NCBI GenBank assembly: GCA_030426955.1
Contig: JAUHXS010000008.1
Coordinates: 91,655-155,654 of the forward strand
Direction of reading: 5' to 3'
Origin: Bacteroidia bacterium
Lineage (GTDB): Bacteria; Bacteroidota; Bacteroidia; Chitinophagales; JAUHXS01
DNA: 64,000 bases
Position numbers and translations under genes: made by a program. The number at the start of each line of letters is the position of its first letter. Positions within the stretch are counted from its first letter, which is position 1. Shown piece by piece: positions 1-6,309 of the stretch. Under the pieces are notes generated by a model, which saw nothing but the letters and a program-made list of their open reading frames with translations, did not search any database and was not told the origin of the DNA.

Positions 1-139
1 AAATATATCAACAAGTAAAGGCATTCCTTGGGAGGTAGTTTATCATGAGGAATATGAAGTGAGATTGACCTAATAGCAGAGAAATGGAGATAAAATCAAA
101 GAAAAGCAGAAAATATATCGAAAACTTATTAAATAAGTG
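1..139 (+). pseudogene. 3' fragment of a decayed GIY-YIG nuclease gene
   Basis: This is the tail of a second GIY-YIG gene, running in from outside the window. Bases 94-139 match the end of the intact copy at 466-512 with only a few differences, and the region further upstream matches less well. Read in the matching frame it gives IPWEVVYHEEYEVRLT and then two stops (TAA TAG near 71-76). The C-terminal codons (KSKKSRKYIENLL) are in a different frame, so there is both a stop and a frameshift. It is followed by the same eight-base spacer and tRNA start as the intact copy, exactly 372 bases earlier. Confidence 0.75.
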
Positions 140-148
140 ATCCCTTTA

Positions 149-163
149 GGGCCCATAGCTCAG
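149..163 (+). pseudogene. 5' end of a truncated tRNA copy
   Basis: These 15 bases are identical to the first 15 bases of the intact CAT tRNA at 521-535 (acceptor strand plus start of the D arm). The match stops at base 164 inside the D loop, and the tRNA sequence resumes at 249. It cannot make a tRNA. Confidence 0.75.
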
Positions 164-248
164 CTCCGATACGACAAAATTTCTAATTTTAATCGTATCG
201 AGAGTTCTCGGAGTTTTTTCAAAATTGAAAATTTTGGAAACTTCGGAA
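164..248 (+). repeat. 85-base structured insert inside the D loop of the truncated tRNA copy
   Basis: The insert sits exactly between GCTCAG and TTGGTTAG of the tRNA D arm. It holds a strong hairpin: CGATACGA (167-174) pairs with TCGTATCG (193-200), and inside it AAAATT (176-181) pairs with AATTTT (185-190), about 14 base pairs in all. A second hairpin is CAAAATT (220-226) with AATTTTG (230-236). The outer ends, CTCCGA at 164 and TCGGAA at 243-248, are imperfect inverted repeats. A T run follows CTCGGAG at about 213, so it may also act as a terminator. No coding potential is visible. Confidence 0.5.
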
Positions 249-262
249 TTGGTTAGAGCAGT
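249..262 (+). pseudogene. Second piece of the truncated tRNA copy (D loop and D stem)
   Basis: TTGGTTAGAGCAGT is identical to tRNA bases 536-549. It continues the fragment at 149-163 after the 85-base insert and stops four bases before the ATG of the GIY-YIG gene. The anticodon half of the tRNA is absent here. Confidence 0.7.
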
Positions 263-266
263 TTTC

Positions 267-512
267 ATGAAATACTTTACTTATATCTTAAAAAGTACAT
301 ATAGAGGGCAATTCTATATAGGAAGCACACAAAACCTGAAGGCTCGAATCATTAAACATAATTCTGGTCAAAATAAATCAACCAAGGAGGGTATTCCTTG
401 GGTACTAGTTTACCATGAGGAATACGAAACGAGATCTGACGCCTACAGAAGAGAAAAAGAGATTAAATCGAAGAAAAGCAGAAAATATATCGAAAACTTA
501 TTAAATTCGTGA
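267..512 (+). CDS. GIY-YIG nuclease family protein
   Basis: This is a stand-alone single-domain GIY-YIG protein of 81 residues (UvrC N-terminal-like fold). The motif is visible as YTYIL-type start (FTYILKS) followed by FYIGST about ten residues later, then an Arg in LKARIIKHN and a Glu in YEEYETRSDAY. I chose the ATG at 267 because the longer open frame from 225 reads through the insert and a tRNA fragment, and family members begin at this methionine. The stop lies eight bases before an intact tRNA gene. Family members act as DNA endonucleases or in homing and repair; the role of these tRNA-linked copies is not established. The domain call is secure, the function is not. Confidence 0.85.
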   Translation: MKYFTYILKSTYRGQFYIGSTQNLKARIIKHNSGQNKSTKEGIPWVLVYHEEYETRSDAYRREKEIKSKKSRKYIENLLNS

Positions 513-520
513 TCCCTTTA

Positions 521-594
521 GGGCCCATAGCTCAGTTGGTTAGAGCAGTGGACTCATAATCCATTGGTCGCAGGTTCAAGTCCTGCTGGGCCCA
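521..594 (+). tRNA. tRNA with CAT anticodon (tRNA-Ile2 or elongator tRNA-Met)
   Basis: The acceptor strands GGGCCCA and TGGGCCC pair fully. The anticodon loop CTCATAA gives CAT, and the T arm CAGGTTCAAGTCCTG is canonical. CCA is not encoded. A fully paired first base pair rules out initiator tRNA. The variable and T-arm sequence looks like tRNA-Ile2, whose CAT is modified to lysidine, but elongator Met cannot be excluded by eye. Confidence 0.9.
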
Positions 595-864
595 CTTTAG
601 TATGTACTTCTGCACGTTTCAGTAACCCTCTATACCCCTTTTTCGCACCTTTTTTAAAGCTCGTAATCACTGACACGCTTGAGTAAGTGTACAAAACCGT
701 GACCGATTTCATGGCTGATTGACAAAGAGGCACCTAAGTGAAAACATAATGGTTCAGATGGCCTAAATATGAAAACAAACTAGCAGTCGCAAAGTTAAAT
801 ATCAGATTTAGTATGTCAATTTGTCGGCTTTTTGGATCTAAAAAACAGTTTTTGTCTTAACAAT
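595..864. other. Non-coding stretch without recognised features
   Basis: No open frame of note and no tRNA, IS end or CRISPR pattern is visible. It separates the tRNA from the candidate RNA gene upstream of the reverse transcriptase and may contain part of that RNA or decayed mobile DNA. Confidence 0.4.
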
Positions 865-872
865 TACCTTTG
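865..872 (+). promoter_or_regulatory. Possible -7 element upstream of the reverse transcriptase leader
   Basis: TACCTTTG matches the Bacteroidota -7 consensus TAnnTTTG. No TTTG lies at the usual 17-23 base distance upstream; the nearest are at 831-834 and 851-854. Transcription from here would start near 878 and give a leader of about 340 bases before the reverse transcriptase. Confidence 0.3.
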
Positions 873-1213
873 GCACGATTTATGTATATGTTAAACAAAT
901 TAAAGTCGGGTCAAGACTGGTGGATACGTTTTATGTAAAGTACACATTAGTGTCCCACGCGCAGATTTTGGCTGACGTGTGAAGAGAGATTCCAATTATA
1001 CAAATCTGGAACCATATGTTTACAACCTGTATGGCTAGAAGTATAATAGGAACTAACTTAAGTTCGGTTTCTGTTGATGCTGTTATAATTGATGGCATAA
1101 GCAAAGTTACAAACTTTATTCTATCAATGAGTGGCGTTGTGTATTGTAAAAACAAGAAGCAACTTCAAGATTGTACCCATCAATAGGTTAGCCACGACCG
1201 ACTTTAATTTTTT
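873..1213 (+). ncRNA. Candidate structured non-coding RNA upstream of the reverse transcriptase
   Basis: No convincing gene lies in this stretch directly before the reverse transcriptase. It contains a strong hairpin with CACGCGCAG (956-964) pairing to CTGACGTGTG (972-981) with one bulged A and a seven-base loop, the perfect palindrome AACTTAAGTT (1055-1064), a hairpin AAAGTT/AACTTT (1103-1117), and a possible closing pair GTGGC (1131-1135) with GCCAC (1191-1195). Several defence reverse transcriptases (for example DRT2 and DRT9) need an RNA encoded just upstream of about this size. That this is such an RNA is an inference; boundaries are approximate. Confidence 0.35.
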
Positions 1214-1218
1214 TCATT

Positions 1219-1908
1219 ATGGAAAACGAATGGCTTAAATTCAAAAAATACCCCCATATTGGAAAGCCACTGACAAAGAAAAAAGACAGTGGATGGGTTA
1301 AGCGCTTTGTTGCAAATCCAGATAAAATTGCCAATCACAAGTTCGTTCCACTACTTCATAGAAGTATAAGTCAAAGAAAGTACAGACCTGCAAAAGATGC
1401 ACCTAAAAATATAAGTGGGAAAAGACAACGCTCCGTGAGTGATAAGAAAAAGCGACATATTTATTATCCCTCACACTTGGATTCTGTTATTTATGCTTAC
1501 TACAGTCATCTATTAATCGAAAAATATGAAGAATATCTAAATGAAAAACCGTATGGTTCTGTAGCTGTAGCATATAGAAAGATACCTATTGAAAATGGTC
1601 GCAGCGGAAATAAATCTAACGTCGAATTTGCTTTTGAGGCTTTAGATTTTATAGAAAATAATAAGGATAGAAAGCTTTCAATAATCGTTGCTGACGTGAC
1701 TTCCTTTTTTGATAACTTGGATCACTGGTTATTGCATCAGCAATGGAAAAGAGTTCTCAATGTAAATAACTTGCCAGATGACCATTATGCAGTGTTTAAA
1801 AACCTTATTGGCAAGCGATATGTCAATGAAAACGAATTGTTTAACAGGTTTCAAAATAAGCTTATAGTTGAACGCTATAAGCCACATTGTCAGTCTCCCA
1901 TAAAATAG
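1219..1908 (+). pseudogene. Truncated reverse transcriptase, defence (DRT/unknown-group) type
   Basis: The first 223 residues are the N-terminal part of a reverse transcriptase. Motif A is clear: VADVTSFFDNLDH near residues 157-169, with the catalytic Asp at 159. The upstream part (HIGKPL, basic linker, YYPSHLDSVIYAYY, YRKIP) resembles single-gene antiphage reverse transcriptases of the Unknown Groups, and from memory most resembles DRT2-like proteins; this was not checked. The YxDD catalytic motif and thumb are missing. Residues 224-229 (CQSPIK) are encoded by the terminal repeat of an insertion sequence that begins at base 1888, so the gene was cut by transposition. The product cannot polymerise DNA. 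Confidence 0.75.
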
Positions 1909-1995
1909 GACAGTATAAAATTACACAAATTCATGTTTTTTTAAGTATTGAATAGGTGCAATATTATTTAAGCTGTGATAGATAATAACACTATA
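1888..1995 (-). mobile_element. Remnant of an IS3-like insertion sequence
   Basis: The element's end begins TGTCAGTCTCCCATAAAATA and is followed by GGACAGT, which has the form of IS3-family terminal repeats. On the minus strand the 3' end of a transposase follows, ending at TTA 1921-1923: YHSLNNIAPIQYLKKHEFV. This matches the usual end of an IS3-type integrase domain (RPHSSLGYLTPxEY pattern). Only about the last 25 codons are left; the rest of the element and the far end are gone. The inner boundary is approximate. Confidence 0.7.
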
Positions 1996-2006
1996 TGTAA
2001 TTATTA

Positions 2007-2038
2007 TTTTAAAAGTGTAACTTTTTGAAGTATTTTTG
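2007..2038 (+). promoter_or_regulatory. Promoter and probable operator of higBA
   Basis: TATTTTTG (2031-2038) fits the Bacteroidota -7 element and TTTT (2007-2010) lies 20 bases upstream at the -33 position. Between them is the hyphenated palindrome AAAAGTGTAACTTTT (2011-2025). A palindrome placed between the promoter elements of a toxin-antitoxin pair is the expected binding site for HigA autoregulation. The assignment is by position and symmetry only. Confidence 0.5.
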
Positions 2039-2057
2039 CGTTATAAAAAGAAAGTGA

Positions 2058-2351
2058 TTGAGAATAATACCATTTAAGGCGATTAAAGATTATGTAAAAG
2101 AAAATGCCAATACTAGAGTAGCACTAGGTGATTGGTATAGTAGGACAAAGCGTGCAGACTGGCATAGCCTTATGGATATAAAAAGAGACTTTAATAGTGT
2201 TGATTATGTTGGAAATGATAGATATGTATTTAATATAAAAGGCAATCATTATAGGCTAGTAGCCATAATAGTTTTTGCCTCACAAAAGGTTTACATACGA
2301 TTTATAGGTAGCCATAAAGAATATGATAAAATAAAAGCTAATAAAATTTAG
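2058..2351 (+). CDS. higB: Type II toxin HigB, mRNA interferase
   Basis: This 97-residue protein matches the HigB toxin family (RelE/ParE superfamily) found in many Bacteroidota. Recognisable parts are the RTKRADWHSLMDIKRDF segment, the central VGNDRYVFNIKGNHYRL strand pair, and the C-terminal VYIRFIGSHKEYDKI. HigB toxins bind the ribosome and cut mRNA. The only in-frame start that keeps the N-terminal strand is TTG at 2058; the nearby GTG at 2054 is out of frame. The antitoxin gene begins four bases after the stop, so the two are co-transcribed. Confidence 0.85.
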   Translation: MRIIPFKAIKDYVKENANTRVALGDWYSRTKRADWHSLMDIKRDFNSVDYVGNDRYVFNIKGNHYRLVAIIVFASQKVYIRFIGSHKEYDKIKANKI

Positions 2352-2355
2352 AATA

Positions 2356-2718
2356 ATGAAAGCAATACAAAACGAAGCAGCTTATCAAAAGGCAATTGTA
2401 CGTATTGAAGAGTTATTATTAATTGTTGATAATAATACACCTAAGACTAATAAATATTTCATCGAGTTAGATGAATTGTCCGACATAGTAGCGAACTATG
2501 AGGAGGAGCATTATCCTGTTGACGTGCCTACACTTATTGAGGTTATTAGGCTAAGAATGTTTGAAATGAATCTAAAACAAAAGGATTTAGCAGAATTGCT
2601 AGGTACATCAGCAACAAGGGTGAGCGAATACTTAAAAGGTAAACGGCAAATAACAATGGACGTAGCCAAAGCTTTGTATAAAAAGTTAAATATAGCACCA
2701 GAACTTATATTGAGTTAA
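2356..2718 (+). CDS. higA: Type II antitoxin HigA
   Basis: The 120-residue protein has an N-terminal toxin-binding part (about 1-65) and a C-terminal XRE helix-turn-helix (about 68-118; QKDLAELLGTSATRVSEYLKG is the core). This is the HigA architecture with the toxin gene upstream. It should neutralise HigB and, with it, repress the promoter at 2007-2038. Both genes look intact, in contrast to the broken genes around them. Confidence 0.88.
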   Translation: MKAIQNEAAYQKAIVRIEELLLIVDNNTPKTNKYFIELDELSDIVANYEEEHYPVDVPTLIEVIRLRMFEMNLKQKDLAELLGTSATRVSEYLKGKRQITMDVAKALYKKLNIAPELILS

Positions 2719-2740
2719 AAAAATGATGTTTAACGTTATT

Positions 2741-2935
2741 GCATCCCTTCTCTCTCGAAAGCATTAGCGTAACTTGTTCCCCTCTCTGTTCCAAGCATAT
2801 AGAATTCTGTTTCAAGCGTCCGCTTGGAACAATGATATAGAAATATTTATCTTTAATACATGAGTAGGGTTTACAAGTTTAGAGTAAATGATCAGATTAT
2901 TCAATCACAAGCGGACGCTTGCGAGAGAGGAGGGA
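2741..2935. repeat. Inverted repeat pair between higA and an orphan regulator
   Basis: CAAGCGTCCGCTTG (2813-2826) is an interrupted palindrome, and its exact reverse complement CAAGCGGACGCTTG lies at 2908-2921. Further out, TCCCTTCTCTCTCG (about 2744-2757) pairs imperfectly with CGAGAGAGGAGGGA (about 2922-2935). A GTTCCAAG copy at 2788 can pair with CTTGGAAC at 2823. The whole could fold into one large cruciform. It has the look of an extragenic palindromic repeat or a small non-autonomous mobile element. Confidence 0.5.
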
Positions 2936-2959
2936 CGAATATTTAAATAGGAGGATTTT

Positions 2960-3289
2960 ATGAAAAACAAGAAAATCAATACATACTCATTAGACCAAGT
3001 AACCGATGAAATCATTGGCAAGAAAGGTACACTAGAAAGGGAACAATTTGAGTACGACTTAAAGCTAGATGTCTTAGGAGAAATGATAAAAAGCACAAGG
3101 TTGGAGAGAAACTTAACCCAAGAACAACTAGGCGAATTGATAGGCGTTCAAAAAGCCCAAATATCAAAGCTAGAACGCAATGCCAATAACGTTACCTTAT
3201 CAACGATTCTAAAAGTATTTAAGGCATTAAAAGCTAAAATTAAATTTAAGATAGAGTTGAATAACAACCAACGCTTAGAGGTAGCCTAA
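2960..3289 (+). CDS. Orphan HigA-like XRE antitoxin or regulator
   Basis: The 109-residue protein has a 45-residue N-terminal part and then a clear XRE helix-turn-helix (NLTQEQLGELIGVQKAQISKLERN, about residues 52-75). Relatives are antitoxins of RelE/HigB-type pairs whose toxin gene normally lies just upstream. No toxin is present here; the upstream 240 bases are inverted repeats. The start is supported by an AGGAGG sequence seven bases before the ATG, which is unusual in this phylum. It could be a solitary antitoxin (antidote) or a simple regulator. Confidence 0.75.
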   Translation: MKNKKINTYSLDQVTDEIIGKKGTLEREQFEYDLKLDVLGEMIKSTRLERNLTQEQLGELIGVQKAQISKLERNANNVTLSTILKVFKALKAKIKFKIELNNNQRLEVA

Positions 3290-3314
3290 TACGTTATTAA
3301 TTATAATAACGAAA

Positions 3315-3508
3315 ATGAGGGTCATAATAATAGATGATTCACTAAATACAAATGTAGAGATGAGCCTCTTTATCACCGCGGATGCAACAAAAGCAAATAA
3401 AGGAAAACAGCATGGAGATAGTAGTGCTGTGAGGATTAGATTAAATTACTGACCAAAGGCTTACGCAATAAAGAAGTCGCACAGAGGCTTAAAATAAGCT
3501 ACGGTTAG
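3315..3508 (+). pseudogene. Fossil of a LuxR-type response regulator
   Basis: A short frame from 3315 begins MRVIIIDDS, like the start of a response-regulator receiver domain, and stops at 3452. In another frame, bases 3446-3505 encode LLTKGLRNKEVAQRLKISYG, which is the typical first part of a LuxR-family helix-turn-helix, ending at a TAG at 3506. The receiver core and the rest of the DNA-binding domain are missing. I read this as one regulator gene reduced by deletion and frameshift; the middle segment is unassigned. Confidence 0.45.
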
Positions 3509-3526
3509 TTTAAACCGACTGTGTGT

Positions 3527-4717
3527 TTACGAAGACACAGCATTTAGCGTTTTGCAAACTTGCTCAATTTGCTCTTCCGATATTGTAAGAGGAGGTGCAA
3601 TTCTTAGACAATCATCTGCATATAAGAACCAGTCTGTTAAGATACCTTCTTCGTAACATCTTTGGATGACCTGATGATTTTTCTCCGCATTTTCAAGTTC
3701 TAGTGCCATCATTAAACCCTTTTGTCTCAAATCCACAATAGTATTTGAGGTTAATAGTTTCTTAAAGAGATCTGCTTTTGGTTGAACCTCTTGAATGATC
3801 TTTTTATCATTTTTAAGCAATAGCTTAAGGTGGGCTAATCCAGCTGCACAAGAAACGGGATGCCCCCCAAAAGTGGTAATATGTCCCAGAGCAGGATGAT
3901 TAGAAAGTGATTGCATCATTTCATTGGATGCTATAAAAGCACCCAATGGCATGCCACCACCTAATGCTTTTGCCAATAACAAGATATCTGGGACTATCCC
4001 AAATTGCTCAAATGCGAATAAACTCCCTGTTCGCCCAAAACCAGTTTGCGCTTCATCGAAAATAAGTAAAGTGCCTGTTTGATTACACCTTTTCCTTAGT
4101 GCTTCAAGGTATCCCTCTTGTGGAAGAACTACTCCAGCTTCTCCCTGAATAGGCTCAATGATTATACAAGCAGTGCTTTTACTAATTTGTTTAATATGTT
4201 CAAGGTTATTAAACTCAATCAGTTTGATATTAGGTAATAATGGACCATATTGGTCGATATAATCGTTTCCCGTCATTAAGCTCATAGCACCTTGTGTATT
4301 TCCATGATAGGCATTTTTACAAGCTATAATTTCTTTTCTACCTGTTACTCTTTTTGCTAACTTCATAGCACCTTCAGTAGCTTCAGAACCAGAATTGGTG
4401 AAATACACGGTGTTAAGCATTTTGGGAAGATGGTCGGTAAGTAGCTTGGCAAATTCAACTTGAATGGACTGAATATATTCTCCGTATACCATGAGGTGAG
4501 TATACTTGTCCACTTGCTTTTTTATGGCAGATTTGATTTCAGGATGATTATGGCCGAGGTTAGCAACTGCAATTCCTGATATTAAGTCAATGTAGGACTT
4601 CCTTGATTGATCATATATGTAAATACCATCGGCACTCTCAGCTTCCAACATTAGTGGATATTCACTTGTTTGAGCTAAATGTTTTAAAAAAAGCTGTTTG
4701 ATATTCAAGTTTTTCAT
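3527..4717 (-). CDS. Class III aminotransferase, acetylornithine/ornithine-like
   Basis: This 396-residue PLP enzyme belongs to aminotransferase class III. NSGSEA (108-113) binds the phosphate, DEAQTGFGRTG begins at 221, and Lys250 in LLLAKALGGG is the Schiff-base lysine. The length fits acetylornithine/ornithine aminotransferases. No arginine biosynthesis genes are nearby, so the acceptor is not settled; it could also use 4-aminobutyrate or another omega-amino acid. It is the last gene of a five-gene minus-strand operon, six bases after the nitroreductase gene. Confidence 0.85.
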   Translation of the reverse strand: MKNLNIKQLFLKHLAQTSEYPLMLEAESADGIYIYDQSRKSYIDLISGIAVANLGHNHPEIKSAIKKQVDKYTHLMVYGEYIQSIQVEFAKLLTDHLPKMLNTVYFTNSGSEATEGAMKLAKRVTGRKEIIACKNAYHGNTQGAMSLMTGNDYIDQYGPLLPNIKLIEFNNLEHIKQISKSTACIIIEPIQGEAGVVLPQEGYLEALRKRCNQTGTLLIFDEAQTGFGRTGSLFAFEQFGIVPDILLLAKALGGGMPLGAFIASNEMMQSLSNHPALGHITTFGGHPVSCAAGLAHLKLLLKNDKKIIQEVQPKADLFKKLLTSNTIVDLRQKGLMMALELENAEKNHQVIQRCYEEGILTDWFLYADDCLRIAPPLTISEEQIEQVCKTLNAVSS

Positions 4718-4723
4718 TTTTTG

Positions 4724-5299
4724 TTATGAAGCCCATTCTATTTTGGCACCGATATCTCCCCTTTTCCTGCCTCTGGGAACTTTACCGTCAAACTGACCGA
4801 GAAAAAAGAATCCGATCAACCTTTCATCATCGTTTAAATTTAGAAAAGAGTGCATTTCTTTAGAATATGTTCCCAGCCCAGTACTGAGATAGCCACCTAA
4901 ACCATATTCTGTAATGGTTAAATAGATATTCTGAATTGTGCATCCGATGGAAAGTACATCTTCTATCTCTGGGGTATCCGAAGTCTGATCTCTTTTCATG
5001 TAAATTGCAATGATGTGAGATGTTTGCTGAGGTAAGGATTGATATTTTTCAATCTTCTTAGGATTAAACTTTTCTTCAGGGGTGTTTTGTTGGTATTGGC
5101 TAATAATAAAGTCTACTAAAGTTTGAATACTCTCATTTTTAAAAATTTTAAAACGCCAGGGCTCAGTATAATGGTGAGTAGGTGCCCAGTTGGCATTTTC
5201 TAATATCTGTAGAATGATATTGTCGTCTATCTTTTTGCCATTATACTGAATAGGGTAAATAGATCGTCTTTTTGAAATTAGTTCATCAATATGCATCAT
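4724..5299 (-). CDS. Nitroreductase family protein (YdjA-like)
   Basis: The 191-residue protein has the FMN-binding start of the nitroreductase fold (SKRRSIYPIQYNGKKID) followed by APTHHYTEPWRF, and the later GCTIQNIYLTITEYGLGGYLSTG helix. Such proteins are FMN-dependent NAD(P)H oxidoreductases, often dimers, reducing nitro compounds, quinones or unknown substrates. The start codon overlaps the murB stop by four bases (ATGA), so translation is coupled to murB. Confidence 0.85.
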   Translation of the reverse strand: MMHIDELISKRRSIYPIQYNGKKIDDNIILQILENANWAPTHHYTEPWRFKIFKNESIQTLVDFIISQYQQNTPEEKFNPKKIEKYQSLPQQTSHIIAIYMKRDQTSDTPEIEDVLSIGCTIQNIYLTITEYGLGGYLSTGLGTYSKEMHSFLNLNDDERLIGFFFLGQFDGKVPRGRKRGDIGAKIEWAS

Positions 5300-6309
5300 A
5301 TAATATTTACTTCAGGGGTAATCTCAATTCCAAATTTTTTATCTACAGAGTTTTGAATTTCATATGCCAATTGTTCAATCTCTAGTCCACTTGCATTGCC
5401 ATAATTGACTAAAACCAAAGCTTGATCTTTATGCGCCCCTGTGTTCCCTACTATTTTACCTTTCCATCCACATTGCTCAATTAGCCATCCAGCAGCTACT
5501 TTCATATTTCCATCTTCAAGAGGATAGCCAACAATATTGGAATAATCTTTCTTTAAGTTTTCAAATTGTGTTTGAGGTATGGTCGGATTCTTGAAAAAGC
5601 TTCCAGCATTGCCTATATTCTTAGGATTGGGTAGCTTGCTAGACCTTATTTTAATAACGGCATCACTAATGGTCTTTATACTTAGAGGGGTGTTTTGCTC
5701 TTTTAAAACATCTTGAATCGCGCCATAAGAAGTATTAAACTTTGGTGTCTTGTTTAATCTTAAAGTAACCGAGTATATAAAATATTGACCTTTAAGTTCA
5801 TTTTTGAAAACACTCGTTCGGTAACCAAACTGGCAACCCTCATTTGTAAAGGTTTCAATATTTCCATTTTCTAGATTTACAGCTTCTAATGATTTAAAAA
5901 CGTCTTTTAGCTCCACACCGTAGGCCCCAATATTTTGCATCGGTGCTGCACCAATGTTACCAGGAATTAGAGATAAATTTTCTATGCCCGCATAATTATT
6001 TTTAATGCAATAAAGCACTACTTCATGCCATACTTCTCCTGCATAAGCCTTAATATAAAAGTGTTCTTGGTCTTCCTTTATTTTCTCAATGCCTTTGATG
6101 TTGTTTTTAATGACAATACCATTAAAGTCTTTTGTGAATAGAATATTGCTACCTCCGCCAAGTATCAGCCTTTCATTTGTCTTAAACTCATCGGTTTGGA
6201 TAAGGGACTTCAACTCCTCTAGTTGGGATATTTCACAGAAATACTTCGCATTTGCATGGATGCCAAATGTATTCAACTCTTTTAATGGTGTATTTCTCGC
6301 TATATTCAT
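5296..6309 (-). CDS. murB: UDP-N-acetylenolpyruvoylglucosamine reductase MurB
   Basis: MurB makes UDP-N-acetylmuramate, the second committed step of peptidoglycan synthesis, in the cytoplasm. The 337-residue sequence shows the FAD-binding LGGGSNILF, the SLIPGNIGAAPMQNIGAYGVE segment, YRTSVFK, and GNAGSFFKNP, whose Ser is the proton donor. The C-terminal WLIEQCGWKG and LVNYGNA motifs are also typical. Length and the YGAxQ-type loop fit the longer (type I) MurB. It overlaps its operon neighbours by four bases at both ends. Confidence 0.96.
   Translation of the reverse strand: MNIARNTPLKELNTFGIHANAKYFCEISQLEELKSLIQTDEFKTNERLILGGGSNILFTKDFNGIVIKNNIKGIEKIKEDQEHFYIKAYAGEVWHEVVLYCIKNNYAGIENLSLIPGNIGAAPMQNIGAYGVELKDVFKSLEAVNLENGNIETFTNEGCQFGYRTSVFKNELKGQYFIYSVTLRLNKTPKFNTSYGAIQDVLKEQNTPLSIKTISDAVIKIRSSKLPNPKNIGNAGSFFKNPTIPQTQFENLKKDYSNIVGYPLEDGNMKVAAGWLIEQCGWKGKIVGNTGAHKDQALVLVNYGNASGLEIEQLAYEIQNSVDKKFGIEITPEVNII

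Noticed and set aside
225..266. Longer N-terminus for the GIY-YIG protein
   Set aside because: The extra codons read through the insert and a tRNA fragment, and family members start at the methionine at 267.
521..594. Initiator tRNA-Met
   Set aside because: The first acceptor base pair is a G-C pair and the anticodon stem lacks the three G-C pairs of initiators.
931..1155. Minus-strand 74-codon open frame upstream of the reverse transcriptase
   Set aside because: It matches no family I know, has no start signal and lies in a structured region; it is kept only as a side note to the ncRNA finding.
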